NCBI GenBank assembly: GCA_021780795.1
Contig: JAJXYA010000153.1
Span: 1-6,613 of the forward strand
Reading direction: 5' to 3'
Source: Bacillota bacterium
GTDB taxonomy: Bacteria > Bacillota_A > Clostridia > Clostridiales > Clostridiaceae
Length of the DNA: 6,613 nt
Every line of letters starts with the position of its first letter. Within the stretch, counting starts at the first letter, position 1. Below are positions 1-5,691 of the stretch, piece by piece. The notes under the pieces are model-generated. The model did no database searches and was not told the origin of the DNA. It saw only the letters and a program-made list of their open reading frames with translations. The position numbers and the translations under genes are program-made.

Positions 1-100
1 TAGTTAAAGCTTCAACTGATTCTTTTATTTTTTCTAAAATAGAACCGCTTAGTTGAAATTCTTTTACAATAGAATTGTATATTTCATTATATTCTAACAT
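1..100 (-). CDS. Unidentified protein, N-terminal 33 residues only
   Basis: This is the first 33 codons of a leftward gene that leaves the window. The ATG at 100-98 is preceded by a purine-rich AGAGGT ribosome binding site (about 114-109), and the frame stays open to base 1. The visible protein starts MLEYNEIYNSIVKEFQLSGS and continues with lysine- and glutamate-rich, probably helical sequence. It has no signal peptide or membrane segment, so a cytoplasmic N-terminus is likely. I do not recognise the family from this fragment. A -35/-10 pair at 267-239 could drive it, giving a leader of about 130 bases. Confidence 0.6.
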   Translation of the reverse strand, partial: MLEYNEIYNSIVKEFQLSGSILEKIKESVEALT

Positions 101-238
101 GTATGTCACTACCTCTTTTCTCCTTAAATATTTATCATTAGACATATTCCAAAAAACAACTAACCAACATGCTAGTCTATTTTAAGTCATACTGCGCTAC
201 AGAACCCATTTATTATCTAATCTTTTTTATTTTAATAT

Positions 239-267
239 ATTTTACCATATTTGTACATATGCTGTAA
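239..267 (-). promoter_or_regulatory. Candidate sigma-A promoter for the leftward partial gene
   Basis: Read on the minus strand, TTACAG (267-262) and TAAAAT (244-239) are separated by exactly 17 bases, close to TTGACA/TATAAT. Transcription would begin near 232, leaving a leader of roughly 130 bases before the ATG at 100. The call rests on motif match and spacing only, in AT-rich DNA where chance matches are common. Confidence 0.35.
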
Positions 268-285
268 CACAAAGTAACCCCATAT

Positions 286-291
286 TATAAT
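286..291 (+). promoter_or_regulatory. Possible -10 element (TATAAT) upstream of the small ORF
   Basis: A perfect TATAAT lies on the plus strand, but the hexamer 17 bases upstream (TGTAAC) is a poor -35 and there is no TG extension. It is one of two candidate start points for the 428-499 transcript. The other is TATACT at 371-376. Confidence 0.2.
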
Positions 292-370
292 CAGTATAAG
301 CACTTCAATCATATTTATTTAAAATAAAATTTTTCCTTTTTATTTTATGTATATCTTTTGAAGAGCCGGA

Positions 371-376
371 TATACT
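371..376 (+). promoter_or_regulatory. Possible -10 element (TATACT) for the small RNA/ORF unit
   Basis: TATACT would place +1 at about 383, which is exactly the first base of the outer stem GTAGTC/GACTAC of the predicted RNA fold. No good sigma-A -35 is present. TATACTAT (371-378), with GTATATC (349-355) 15 bases before it, loosely resembles a sporulation sigma-E promoter, but the match is imperfect. Speculative. Confidence 0.25.
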
Positions 377-382
377 ATTACT

Positions 383-534
383 GTAGTCAACTAGCCAACA
401 TTAAACTTATAAAGGGAGATGTTAGTTATGTTAATCAATAGATTACCTGTACCTTTAAGCGTAGGCAGTATTGCTAAGGCTAAGAACGGAGACTACTAAA
501 TAAGTCCGTATGAAATTTAAAATACGGATTAGTA
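383..534 (+). ncRNA. Candidate structured RNA enclosing the 23-codon ORF
   Basis: Several complementary segments nest around the small ORF. GTAGTC (383-388) pairs with GACTAC (491-496), and TAGCC (392-396) with GGCTA (478-482). AACAT (397-401) pairs with ATGTT (419-423), leaving the ribosome binding site in the hairpin loop. An alternative extends this hairpin as AACTA+ACAT against ATGTTAGTT (419-427). A downstream hairpin pairs TACTAA (494-499) and TCCGTAT (505-511) with ATACGGA (522-528) and TTAGTA (529-534). It shares TAC 494-496 with the outer stem, so the two compete. It does not match the consensus of any riboswitch class I can recall. Short stems can arise by chance, so homologous sequences are needed. 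Confidence 0.35.
428..499 (+). CDS. Possible 23-residue micropeptide, unidentified
   Basis: An ATG-to-TAA ORF of 23 codons, starting MLINRLPVPL and ending AKAKNGDY. AAAGGGAG (411-418), 9 bases before the ATG, is a credible ribosome binding site. The bases between site and start (419-427, ATGTTAGTT) are complementary to 389-401, so initiation could depend on RNA folding. The last codon and stop (TAC TAA, 494-499) form the left arm of the next hairpin, as in translated leader peptides, but no plus-strand gene follows before 3500. The peptide is short and mixed polar/hydrophobic, without a clear membrane segment or export signal. It may instead be a chance ORF in a regulatory RNA. Confidence 0.4.
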   Translation: MLINRLPVPLSVGSIAKAKNGDY

Positions 535-568
535 AAGCCAATGATTATCGTATATAATCATTGGCTTT
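534..568. terminator. Strong hairpin terminator between convergent units
   Basis: AAAGCCAATGATTAT (534-548) is the perfect reverse complement of 554-568, giving a 15-bp stem with a 5-base loop. On the plus strand it is followed by T-rich sequence (566-587), so it can end the small RNA/ORF transcript. The helicase stop codon lies only 18 bases beyond it on the other strand, so the same stem probably also ends the leftward helicase mRNA, though the T-run on that side is weak. Confidence 0.8.
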
Positions 569-585
569 ATGCATTTTATCTTTTT

Positions 586-1860
586 TTATCTTGTTGTTCT
601 TGCGCTTTTAAATGGTTGCCTTCCAACTTGATTCCTTCCATTTCTCCTAGCATAGCCAGTTGAACGAGACTTTGCACTTGAAGCTTTCTTTTCACTATCT
701 TTATTTACTATTACCGGTACATTACTTGCAGGATAAGGATGGTCTTCTATAACTGGTATTGATTTTGATATAACCTTCTGAATATCCTTAAGAAATGCTT
801 TTTCTTCTTCATCACAAAATGAAAGTGCAACTCCACTAAGTCCTGCTCTCCCAGTTCTTCCTATTCTATGAACATAGGTCTCTGGTATGTTTGGCAAATC
901 AAAATTTATTACATGAGTTAATTCATCAACATCGATACCTCTTGCTGCTATATCTGTTGCCACTAGTACTCTTGTGATGCCATCCTTAAAATTATTTAAG
1001 GCAAGTTGTCTCGCACTTTGCGATTTATTTCCATGAATAGCTTGAGCCTCTATTCCTTCATTATTAAGGTCCTTAGTTATTTTATTTGCTCCATGCTTTG
1101 TTCTTGAGAATACTAAAGCAGAAACTATAGACTTATCTTCTAGCAAATGCAAAAGTAGCTGTTTTTTGTCTTTTTTATCAACAAAATACACTGCTTGTTC
1201 AATGATATCAATGGTAGAAGAAACAGGTGTTACTGCTACCTTTACTGGGTCCACAAGAATAGTATCCACGAGCTTTGAGATTTCCGGTGGCATAGTTGCT
1301 GAAAATAACATAGTTTGTCTGACTTTAGGTAGTTGTGCTATAATTTTTTTTACATCACGAAGGAACCCCATATCAAGCATACGATCTGCCTCATCAAGTA
1401 CAAACATTTCCACATGGTGTATGTTAATGTATTTCTGATCCATTAAGTCAAGAAGTCTACCGGGCGTTGCAATTAAAATATCTACGCCACCTCTTAAAGC
1501 ATCAGTTTGCGTTTTTTGTGATACGCCTCCAAAAATAACTATATTAGTGAGATTCATGTGCTTACCATAAGCTGTGAAGCTTTCACCAATTTGAATTGCC
1601 AATTCCCTAGTAGGGGCTAAAATTAGTGCCTTTATATTTTTAGGTCCCTTTATTACCTTTTGCTTTCCACAAAGTATTTGCAGTATAGGTATAGCAAAAG
1701 CAGCTGTCTTTCCAGTTCCCGTCTGAGCACAGCCTAGAAAGTCTCTTCCTTCTAATATAGTAGGAATTGCAGCTTCCTGTATAGGTGTAGCTTCCACATA
1801 ACCTTCAGTATTTAAAGCCTTTTTAATTGGTGTAATAAGATTTAGATTTTCGAATAACAT
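586..1860 (-). CDS. rhlE: DEAD-box ATP-dependent RNA helicase, RhlE type
   Basis: A 424-residue cytoplasmic helicase that uses ATP to unwind short RNA duplexes; relatives act in ribosome assembly and RNA turnover, especially in the cold. All core motifs are intact. These are F3 and the Q motif ATPIQ (24-28), Walker A AQTGTGKT (45-52), PTREL (83-87), TPGR (132-135), DEAD (156-159) and SAT (187-189). The second RecA-like domain has LVFSRT (249-254), TDIAARGID (302-310) and [10 protein letters not shown] (331-340). A short basic tail (about 390-424, rich in Lys, Arg and Ser) probably binds RNA nonspecifically. It lacks the DbpA/DeaD-type C-terminal RNA-binding domain, which with the N-terminus favours RhlE. 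The ATG at 1860 has AAAGGAG five bases upstream. The gene appears monocistronic, behind a possible 274-base leader. The family is secure; the exact subgroup is less so. Confidence 0.95.
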   Translation of the reverse strand: MLFENLNLITPIKKALNTEGYVEATPIQEAAIPTILEGRDFLGCAQTGTGKTAAFAIPILQILCGKQKVIKGPKNIKALILAPTRELAIQIGESFTAYGKHMNLTNIVIFGGVSQKTQTDALRGGVDILIATPGRLLDLMDQKYINIHHVEMFVLDEADRMLDMGFLRDVKKIIAQLPKVRQTMLFSATMPPEISKLVDTILVDPVKVAVTPVSSTIDIIEQAVYFVDKKDKKQLLLHLLEDKSIVSALVFSRTKHGANKITKDLNNEGIEAQAIHGNKSQSARQLALNNFKDGITRVLVATDIAARGIDVDELTHVINFDLPNIPETYVHRIGRTGRAGLSGVALSFCDEEEKAFLKDIQKVISKSIPVIEDHPYPASNVPVIVNKDSEKKASSAKSRSTGYARRNGRNQVGRQPFKSARTTR

Positions 1861-2134
1861 TTTTTCTCCTTTAGAAGTGGCTGTCTTGAACTTTAAATGT
1901 CACAAATCACTCATATCCTGTTATGAATTTTATTGAAAATTGGAAACAACAACTTTCTTCCATGATTATATTGCATCTAAGAAACCACCATTTATTAGTG
2001 ATATGAGCATTTAGGCTGATTAATCTTCATTTAGCTCTGACTTTATATGTCTTTGATGTATAAATAAATATGTTTCACTTATATCAACTTCAATTTTATA
2101 GTTATTTTAATTTTAATGTTCGTTGCACTCATAT
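1861..2134 (-). promoter_or_regulatory. Long 5' leader of the helicase gene
   Basis: If transcription starts at the extended -10 promoter at 2149-2141, the helicase mRNA has an untranslated leader of about 274 bases. Two overlapping pairings are possible in it: CTCATATC (1910-1917) with GATATGAG (2000-2007), and ATCACT (1906-1911) with AGTGAT (1997-2002). They use neighbouring bases and cannot both form fully. Another TATAAT (minus strand, 1970-1965) could give a shorter leader, but its -35 is poor. I see no recognised riboswitch and no convincing ORF here. Confidence 0.35.
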
Positions 2135-2140
2135 TTTTTA

Positions 2141-2149
2141 ATTATAACA
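2141..2149 (-). promoter_or_regulatory. Extended -10 promoter for the helicase
   Basis: On the minus strand the sequence reads TGTTATAAT, a perfect TGnTATAAT extended -10 element. The hexamer 17 bases upstream (TAGCAA) is a weak -35, which extended -10 promoters tolerate. The start point would be near 2134. It lies downstream of the transducer stop, giving the helicase its own promoter. Confidence 0.45.
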
Positions 2150-2221
2150 TATTTGGACTCTTCTTGCTATTATCCTGATTGCACAAAATATTTCCACATA
2201 AAATAAATGGAGTTTACTTTA

Positions 2222-2248
2222 AAATCCTATATTGAATTTATGGGATTT
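2222..2248 (-). terminator. Weak hairpin after the transducer gene
   Basis: AAATCCTATA (2222-2231) and TATGGGATTT (2239-2248) form a 10-bp stem on the plus strand with one G-T pair; on the minus strand that pair becomes an A-C mismatch. It starts 10 bases past the transducer stop, where a terminator would be expected. The following minus-strand T-run is short, so termination may be incomplete. Confidence 0.3.
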
Positions 2249-2258
2249 CTTACTTTGG

Positions 2259-3230
2259 TTATTTGAATTTCTTTATAAACTTTTCACTATATGCTGCAAC
2301 CTGTTCTTTAGTCTCTTCTAATTTTCTATCTACAATTCCTGCTTCTCCAATATGTTTAACAATAGCTTCAGTTGTAATCTTTAGTGTTTCATCAACATTC
2401 AAGATTTCGCTATTCATATTTTTAATATTCTCTTTTTGGATAGATAAAATATCTATTACTCCTTTTACTTCCTTTTCTACTTTTTCCACTGAGGATAAAC
2501 TGTCCTCTATTTTCTCAATTGCTTCAATAGAAGCCTTAACGCTTTGTCCAATGACCTCATTAGACTTGCCTGAATTATTAAGTACTACCTTTGTTTCTGC
2601 TTCAATATTTCCAATTAAACTAGAAATATCCTTAGTGCTATTTTTAGTCATTTCAGCAAGTTTCTTTATCTCTCCCGCAACTACAGCAAAGCCTTTTCCT
2701 TGTTCCCCTGCTCTAGCAGCCTCTATTGCTGCATTTAAAGCCAAAAGATTTGTCTGAGTTGCAATGTTAGTAATAAGTGCCACCACTTCATTAACTTTAC
2801 TAAACTTTCTTGCTAGTTCGCAAATGCTATCTGTATTGTTCTTATTTTCATTTTCTAACGACTTAATTATTGTTACCATTTCCTCAATAGCTTTTTTCCC
2901 TTCGTAGGACTTTCTTACTGTATGTGCCGTAATTCCTATAAGATTGTTCCCTCCTTCATACAAACTGTCTGTAGAGGTATTGGTCCTGCTTGTTAAATCT
3001 CCTATGACATTCATATGATTTTTAACATTCTCAGCAAGTTCATCTAAAGCATCATGCTGAGCATTTACTACATGATGTTGATTTAAAGTATCTTTTAAGA
3101 GCTTATTCATTGAGTCTATAAAACTAAGTGTTTCGTTGTTAAACTCACTTTGTTTTTGTGTTATACCCTCTATATCATTATTTTCTATTAATTCTATATT
3201 TTTTAGTTTCATATTTTTAATATTAAACAT
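2259..3230 (-). CDS. Soluble methyl-accepting chemotaxis-type transducer
   Basis: A 323-residue signalling protein built mostly of the MCP cytoplasmic coiled coil. The conserved hairpin tip that contacts CheA and CheW is clear at residues 153-187 ([16 protein letters not shown], then [18 protein letters not shown]), flanked by heptad-rich helices. There is no membrane segment, no HAMP and no known sensor domain. The first ~80 residues are polar and helical and include an HHVVNAQHD stretch, so the input is unknown. It resembles soluble transducers such as Bacillus YfmS. I choose the ATG at 3230: GGTGGTGA (3243-3236) is a near-consensus ribosome binding site five bases before it. An in-frame GTG at 3242 would add four residues but has no site. 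It probably feeds the chemotaxis kinase or another CheA-type pathway. A CRP/FNR-type site sits upstream. Confidence 0.9.
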   Translation of the reverse strand: MFNIKNMKLKNIELIENNDIEGITQKQSEFNNETLSFIDSMNKLLKDTLNQHHVVNAQHDALDELAENVKNHMNVIGDLTSRTNTSTDSLYEGGNNLIGITAHTVRKSYEGKKAIEEMVTIIKSLENENKNNTDSICELARKFSKVNEVVALITNIATQTNLLALNAAIEAARAGEQGKGFAVVAGEIKKLAEMTKNSTKDISSLIGNIEAETKVVLNNSGKSNEVIGQSVKASIEAIEKIEDSLSSVEKVEKEVKGVIDILSIQKENIKNMNSEILNVDETLKITTEAIVKHIGEAGIVDRKLEETKEQVAAYSEKFIKKFK

Positions 3231-3284
3231 TACTTTCACCACCCATAATTTTTATAACAAAATTTATTAATATAAAAATTCTAT

Positions 3285-3311
3285 TTATCTATATTGTTTG
3301 CCACTTGTTTA
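3285..3311 (-). promoter_or_regulatory. Possible sigma-D (flagellar) promoter for the transducer
   Basis: On the minus strand, TAAA (3311-3308), 15 bases, then ATAGATAA (3292-3285) matches the spacing and the -35 of the flagellar sigma factor. Only the GATAA part of the -10 consensus GCCGATAA is present. Chemotaxis genes often use this factor, which makes the hit worth noting, but the match is weak. Confidence 0.2.
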
Positions 3312-3350
3312 CGTGCCTTCATCAGAGTAATTTAAAAGCTATTATGACTT

Positions 3351-3356
3351 ATTATA
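3351..3356 (-). promoter_or_regulatory. Activator-type -10 element for the transducer
   Basis: Minus-strand TATAAT (3356-3351) is a perfect -10, but no acceptable -35 lies 16-18 bases upstream. The expected start is about 3344. The CRP/FNR-like palindrome is centred 41.5 bases upstream of that start, the standard place for an activator that replaces the -35 contact. Confidence 0.45.
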
Positions 3357-3377
3357 CTTTGTTTTCTTTGAATTTCA

Positions 3378-3393
3378 TGTGATTTAAGTCACA
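3378..3393. promoter_or_regulatory. CRP/FNR-family operator
   Basis: TGTGATTTAAGTCACA matches the classic TGTGA-N6-TCACA binding site at all ten consensus positions. Its centre (3385.5) is at -41.5 from the predicted transducer start and about -59.5 from the predicted dehydrogenase start. It could therefore serve one or both divergent genes. Which Crp/Fnr-family protein binds, and its ligand, cannot be read from this window. Confidence 0.55.
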
Positions 3394-3409
3394 AGCGTAT
3401 TCATAAAAG

Positions 3410-3438
3410 TTACGAATTATAGGCAAAGTGAATATAAG
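3410..3438 (+). promoter_or_regulatory. Candidate promoter of the dehydrogenase
   Basis: TTACGA (3410-3415) and TATAAG (3433-3438) are 17 bases apart. The -10 is good and the -35 weak. The start would be near 3445, giving a leader of about 55 bases. A perfect 10-base palindrome, AACTATAGTT (3454-3463), lies just inside the transcript and could be a repressor site. Confidence 0.35.
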
Positions 3439-3499
3439 TGTGGATTTACCATAAACTATAGTTAAAAAAATATTTTATTTACAGAAGGAGACATTTTTT

Positions 3500-4369
3500 A
3501 TGAATGAGAACTTTAATTTTCCTATGAGCGTACCTGAGCAAAAACAAGATAAACAACCTGGTTTCGAAACCCTTATGAACCCTAGGCCAATTTTTGAAAA
3601 TCCAAATTCCATAGGGTCAGGCAAATTGATAAATAAAGTTGCTTTAATTACAGGCGGTGATAGTGGCATTGGAAAAGCAGTTGCGATCTCTTATGCCCGA
3701 GAAGGCGCTGATATTGCAATAGTATATCTTGATGAACACGAAGATGCTGAAGAGACGAAAAAACTTATTGAAGCAAAGGGTAGAAGGTGTATTTTAATAC
3801 CCGGAGATATAGGTGATGATACTTTCTGTATAGATGCCGTAAATAAAACAATAAATGAATTCAATAAAATAGATATTCTTGTGAACAATGCAGGGGAGCA
3901 ACATCCTCAAAATAGTATTGAAGATATTACAAGGCAGCAACTTGAGAAAACCTTTAAAACTAATATTTTTGCAATGTTTTATATGGTAAAAGCTGCATTA
4001 CCACATTTAAAAGAGGGAGCTACAATTATAAACACTTCTTCAGTTACAGCCTACGAAGGCCATAAAACTTTAATTGACTATTCCTCAACTAAGGGTGCAA
4101 TAGTGACCTTCACTCGCTCTTTAGCGCTTTCCCTTGCCAGTAGAAAAATACGAGTTAATGCAGTAGCTCCAGGTCCTATATGGACACCTCTTATACCATC
4201 TTCCTTCAATGCAACTGAGGTTGGTAAATTCGGAAGCAAGACTCCTATGGGAAGACCAGGTCAACCAGTGGAGCTTGCAGAAACTTATGTGTTTTTAGCT
4301 TCCGAAGGTGCGTCATATGTAAGTGGCGAAACTATTCATGTCAATGGTGGCGTAGTTATAAACGGATAA
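3500..4369 (+). CDS. Short-chain dehydrogenase/reductase, YdaD/YhdF/YghA-like
   Basis: A 289-residue NAD(P)-dependent oxidoreductase of the classical SDR family. Visible motifs are the cofactor loop TGGDSGIG (51-58), acidic D103 after the third strand, NNAG (129-132), N155, catalytic S181, and Y194/K198 of YSSTK. The PG motif follows at 224-225, and a C-terminal SGETIHVNGG ends the fold. The first ~44 residues form an extension (PEQKQDKQPGFETLMNPRP) typical of the group containing Bacillus YdaD (general stress protein 39), YhdF and E. coli YghA, so the full-length start is right. Those relatives are stress-linked or reduce aldehydes; the substrate here is unknown. AGAAGGAG (3483-3490) lies 9 bases before the ATG. 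It is transcribed alone, away from the transducer, and ends at a terminator. Confidence 0.93.
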   Translation: MNENFNFPMSVPEQKQDKQPGFETLMNPRPIFENPNSIGSGKLINKVALITGGDSGIGKAVAISYAREGADIAIVYLDEHEDAEETKKLIEAKGRRCILIPGDIGDDTFCIDAVNKTINEFNKIDILVNNAGEQHPQNSIEDITRQQLEKTFKTNIFAMFYMVKAALPHLKEGATIINTSSVTAYEGHKTLIDYSSTKGAIVTFTRSLALSLASRKIRVNAVAPGPIWTPLIPSSFNATEVGKFGSKTPMGRPGQPVELAETYVFLASEGASYVSGETIHVNGGVVING

Positions 4370-4376
4370 TGCCAGG

Positions 4377-4418
4377 TGCCACTCACGTGGCAAGTGGCAT
4401 GTTTCTTATTATTCTTCT
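4377..4418 (+). terminator. Rho-independent terminator of the dehydrogenase
   Basis: TGCCACT (4377-4383) pairs with AGTGGCA (4393-4399) just 7 bases after the stop, followed by a T-rich run (4400-4418). GCCAC (4379-4382 region) can also pair with the inner GTGGC (4387-4391), giving a competing smaller hairpin. Confidence 0.7.
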
Positions 4419-4463
4419 CATTATGATTTTTAAGAAAAATTATAACTAAATAAAAAATATAGG

Positions 4464-4489
4464 ATAGGCATCAAATTCATGATGCCTAT
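4464..4489. terminator. Second hairpin, terminator-like, orientation unclear
   Basis: ATAGGCATCA (4464-4473) is perfectly complementary to TGATGCCTAT (4480-4489), with a 6-base loop. The better T-run (TATATTTTTTATTT, minus strand 4461-4448) is on the leftward side, yet no leftward gene ends here. It may be a back-up terminator for the dehydrogenase or a block to antisense transcription. The rest of 4490-4656 is AT-rich and shows no supported gene. Confidence 0.5.
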
Positions 4490-4656
4490 TTAACTACTTT
4501 ACATTGCCATTATTTATGGATTTAAATCTCTCATTTTATAATTTTTTTAAATTTGTAATTTATTTCAATATGGGTTATTGGAAATTGCTTCACTAAGTTT
4601 GTTAATATATCCACACATAAATAATAGCACATAGGCAATTATATATAGCAAACCTA

Positions 4657-4685
4657 TTATTAAAAAGTAATTTACACTTTATAAT
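4657..4685 (+). promoter_or_regulatory. Candidate promoter of the M15 peptidase operon
   Basis: A perfect TATAAT (4680-4685) sits 17 bases after TTATTA (4657-4662), a weak -35. The start would be near 4692, giving a leader of about 49 bases to the ATG at 4741. Confidence 0.4.
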
Positions 4686-4740
4686 TTTAAAGAAATCTTT
4701 CAAAAGCTATATTAATTACTTTAAAGAGGAGAATATCATC

Positions 4741-5676
4741 ATGAAGAAATCTTTTACCTTATTACTTATTATTAGTTTACTTCTTAATATAGGAAATGTA
4801 TCAATATCCTCAGCTACAAATGTTAATCTTGTGAAAGAAAATACCAATATATATAATGCAACGATGAAGCAAGACCTACTCTGCCTAATGATAGCTTATC
4901 CTGAATATATTACAAATATTGAAGAAAGCAATGGATGTGTCTATCTAGTAATGAAGTCTGGGAAAAAGTTGCTTTACGATGACAAAGCAAGAAAAAACCC
5001 ACAAGAAAAACTAGCAAACCCAGACCTTCAAGATACTTTAGAGCAAATTTACCCCCTTTCTCCGGTTAAAAGTATTATGGCAGAAAATTATGACCCTGGT
5101 CGAGTGCGTTCCTACGGATTATTATCCGAAGTTTATGGAACCTCAAAGCAAGATGTTGAATCTAAGCTTACAAAAGTTAAGGTAGGTTATAATAACTACC
5201 AATTTAACGGCAATAATAATGCATCAAATTCACTCCAAGCTATTATGAAACAGATAATGCCTCTTTCAGAAAGAAATCAAAATGTTAGAAGATGCCTTTT
5301 ACCTTGTAGTGGTACTTTTAATTACCGCGTAATTTCAGGTACAAATCGATTAAGTCCTCATTCTTTTGGAATAGCAATTGACCTTGCTAGTGATAAAAGA
5401 GATTATTGGAAATGGGCTTCTAAAGAGGAAGGAGAAAAAAGATTAGCCTCCTATCCCAGTGAGCTTGTAGAAATTTTTGAAAATAATAACTTTGTATGGG
5501 GAGGTAAATGGTCCCACTTTGATATTCTACATTTCGAGTATAGACCTGAAATTATATTAAAGGCTCGCTATTTTGCAAATAGCAAGGATTCAAAAAATCC
5601 ATGGTATGAAGGTGCACCAATAGAACAACTCGCTATAAAAAATGCCATAGAAAAAATCAATGAATTAATAAAATAA
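4741..5676 (+). CDS. Exported M15-family zinc carboxypeptidase/endopeptidase
   Basis: A 311-residue secreted peptidase, probably cutting D-Ala-D-Ala or L-Ala-D-Glu bonds in peptidoglycan peptides. A signal peptide occupies about residues 1-25: KK, a Leu/Ile-rich core, then SISSA before the cut. A ~80-residue N-terminal region of unknown role follows (KSGKKLLYDD, NPDLQDTLEQIYPL). The catalytic domain covers about 185-270. SPHSFGIAID supplies zinc ligands H207 and D214. WGGKWSHFDILHFE (253-266) supplies likely catalytic D261 and third ligand H264, as in the CwlK-like M15 branch (WGG-W-x-x-F-D-x-x-HF). The R196 position (FNYR) fits the substrate-binding arginine. AGAGGAGA (4725-4732) lies eight bases before the ATG. 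It is probably co-transcribed with the next gene. Exact bond specificity is undecided. Confidence 0.92.
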   Translation: MKKSFTLLLIISLLLNIGNVSISSATNVNLVKENTNIYNATMKQDLLCLMIAYPEYITNIEESNGCVYLVMKSGKKLLYDDKARKNPQEKLANPDLQDTLEQIYPLSPVKSIMAENYDPGRVRSYGLLSEVYGTSKQDVESKLTKVKVGYNNYQFNGNNNASNSLQAIMKQIMPLSERNQNVRRCLLPCSGTFNYRVISGTNRLSPHSFGIAIDLASDKRDYWKWASKEEGEKRLASYPSELVEIFENNNFVWGGKWSHFDILHFEYRPEIILKARYFANSKDSKNPWYEGAPIEQLAIKNAIEKINELIK

Positions 5677-5691
5677 TAGGAGTATTATATT

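Larger units (their letters stand above)
157..401 (+). repeat. Two 14-base near-identical copies (CAACTARCCAACAT)
   Basis: CAACTAACCAACAT (157-170) and CAACTAGCCAACAT (388-401) differ at one base. The first lies in the predicted leader of the leftward gene, where it is read on the opposite strand. The second is in the plus-strand small RNA. The two transcripts could therefore pair over 14 bases, the difference becoming a G-U pair. Only the two 14-base ends are repeated, not the sequence between. Confidence 0.5.

Noticed and set aside
383..499. Known riboswitch class (c-di-GMP, SAM, cobalamin, T-box and others)
   Set aside because: None of the core consensus sequences I know appears in the fold, and there is no downstream gene to control.
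1166..1438. 90-codon plus-strand ORF
   Set aside because: It lies wholly antisense to the helicase core, which has every conserved motif. It has no ribosome binding site, and its serine/threonine-rich product is typical of a shadow frame.
2263..2757. 164-codon plus-strand ORF
   Set aside because: Antisense to the conserved MCP signalling region. Its hydrophobic, Ser/Phe-rich translation reflects the complement of a coiled-coil gene.
3475..3888. Two minus-strand ORFs of 64 and 65 codons
   Set aside because: Both are antisense to the start of the intact dehydrogenase gene and lack ribosome binding sites.
4518..4598. Short ATG ORF of about 26 codons in the gene-free stretch
   Set aside because: No ribosome binding site and a composition expected of AT-rich intergenic DNA.
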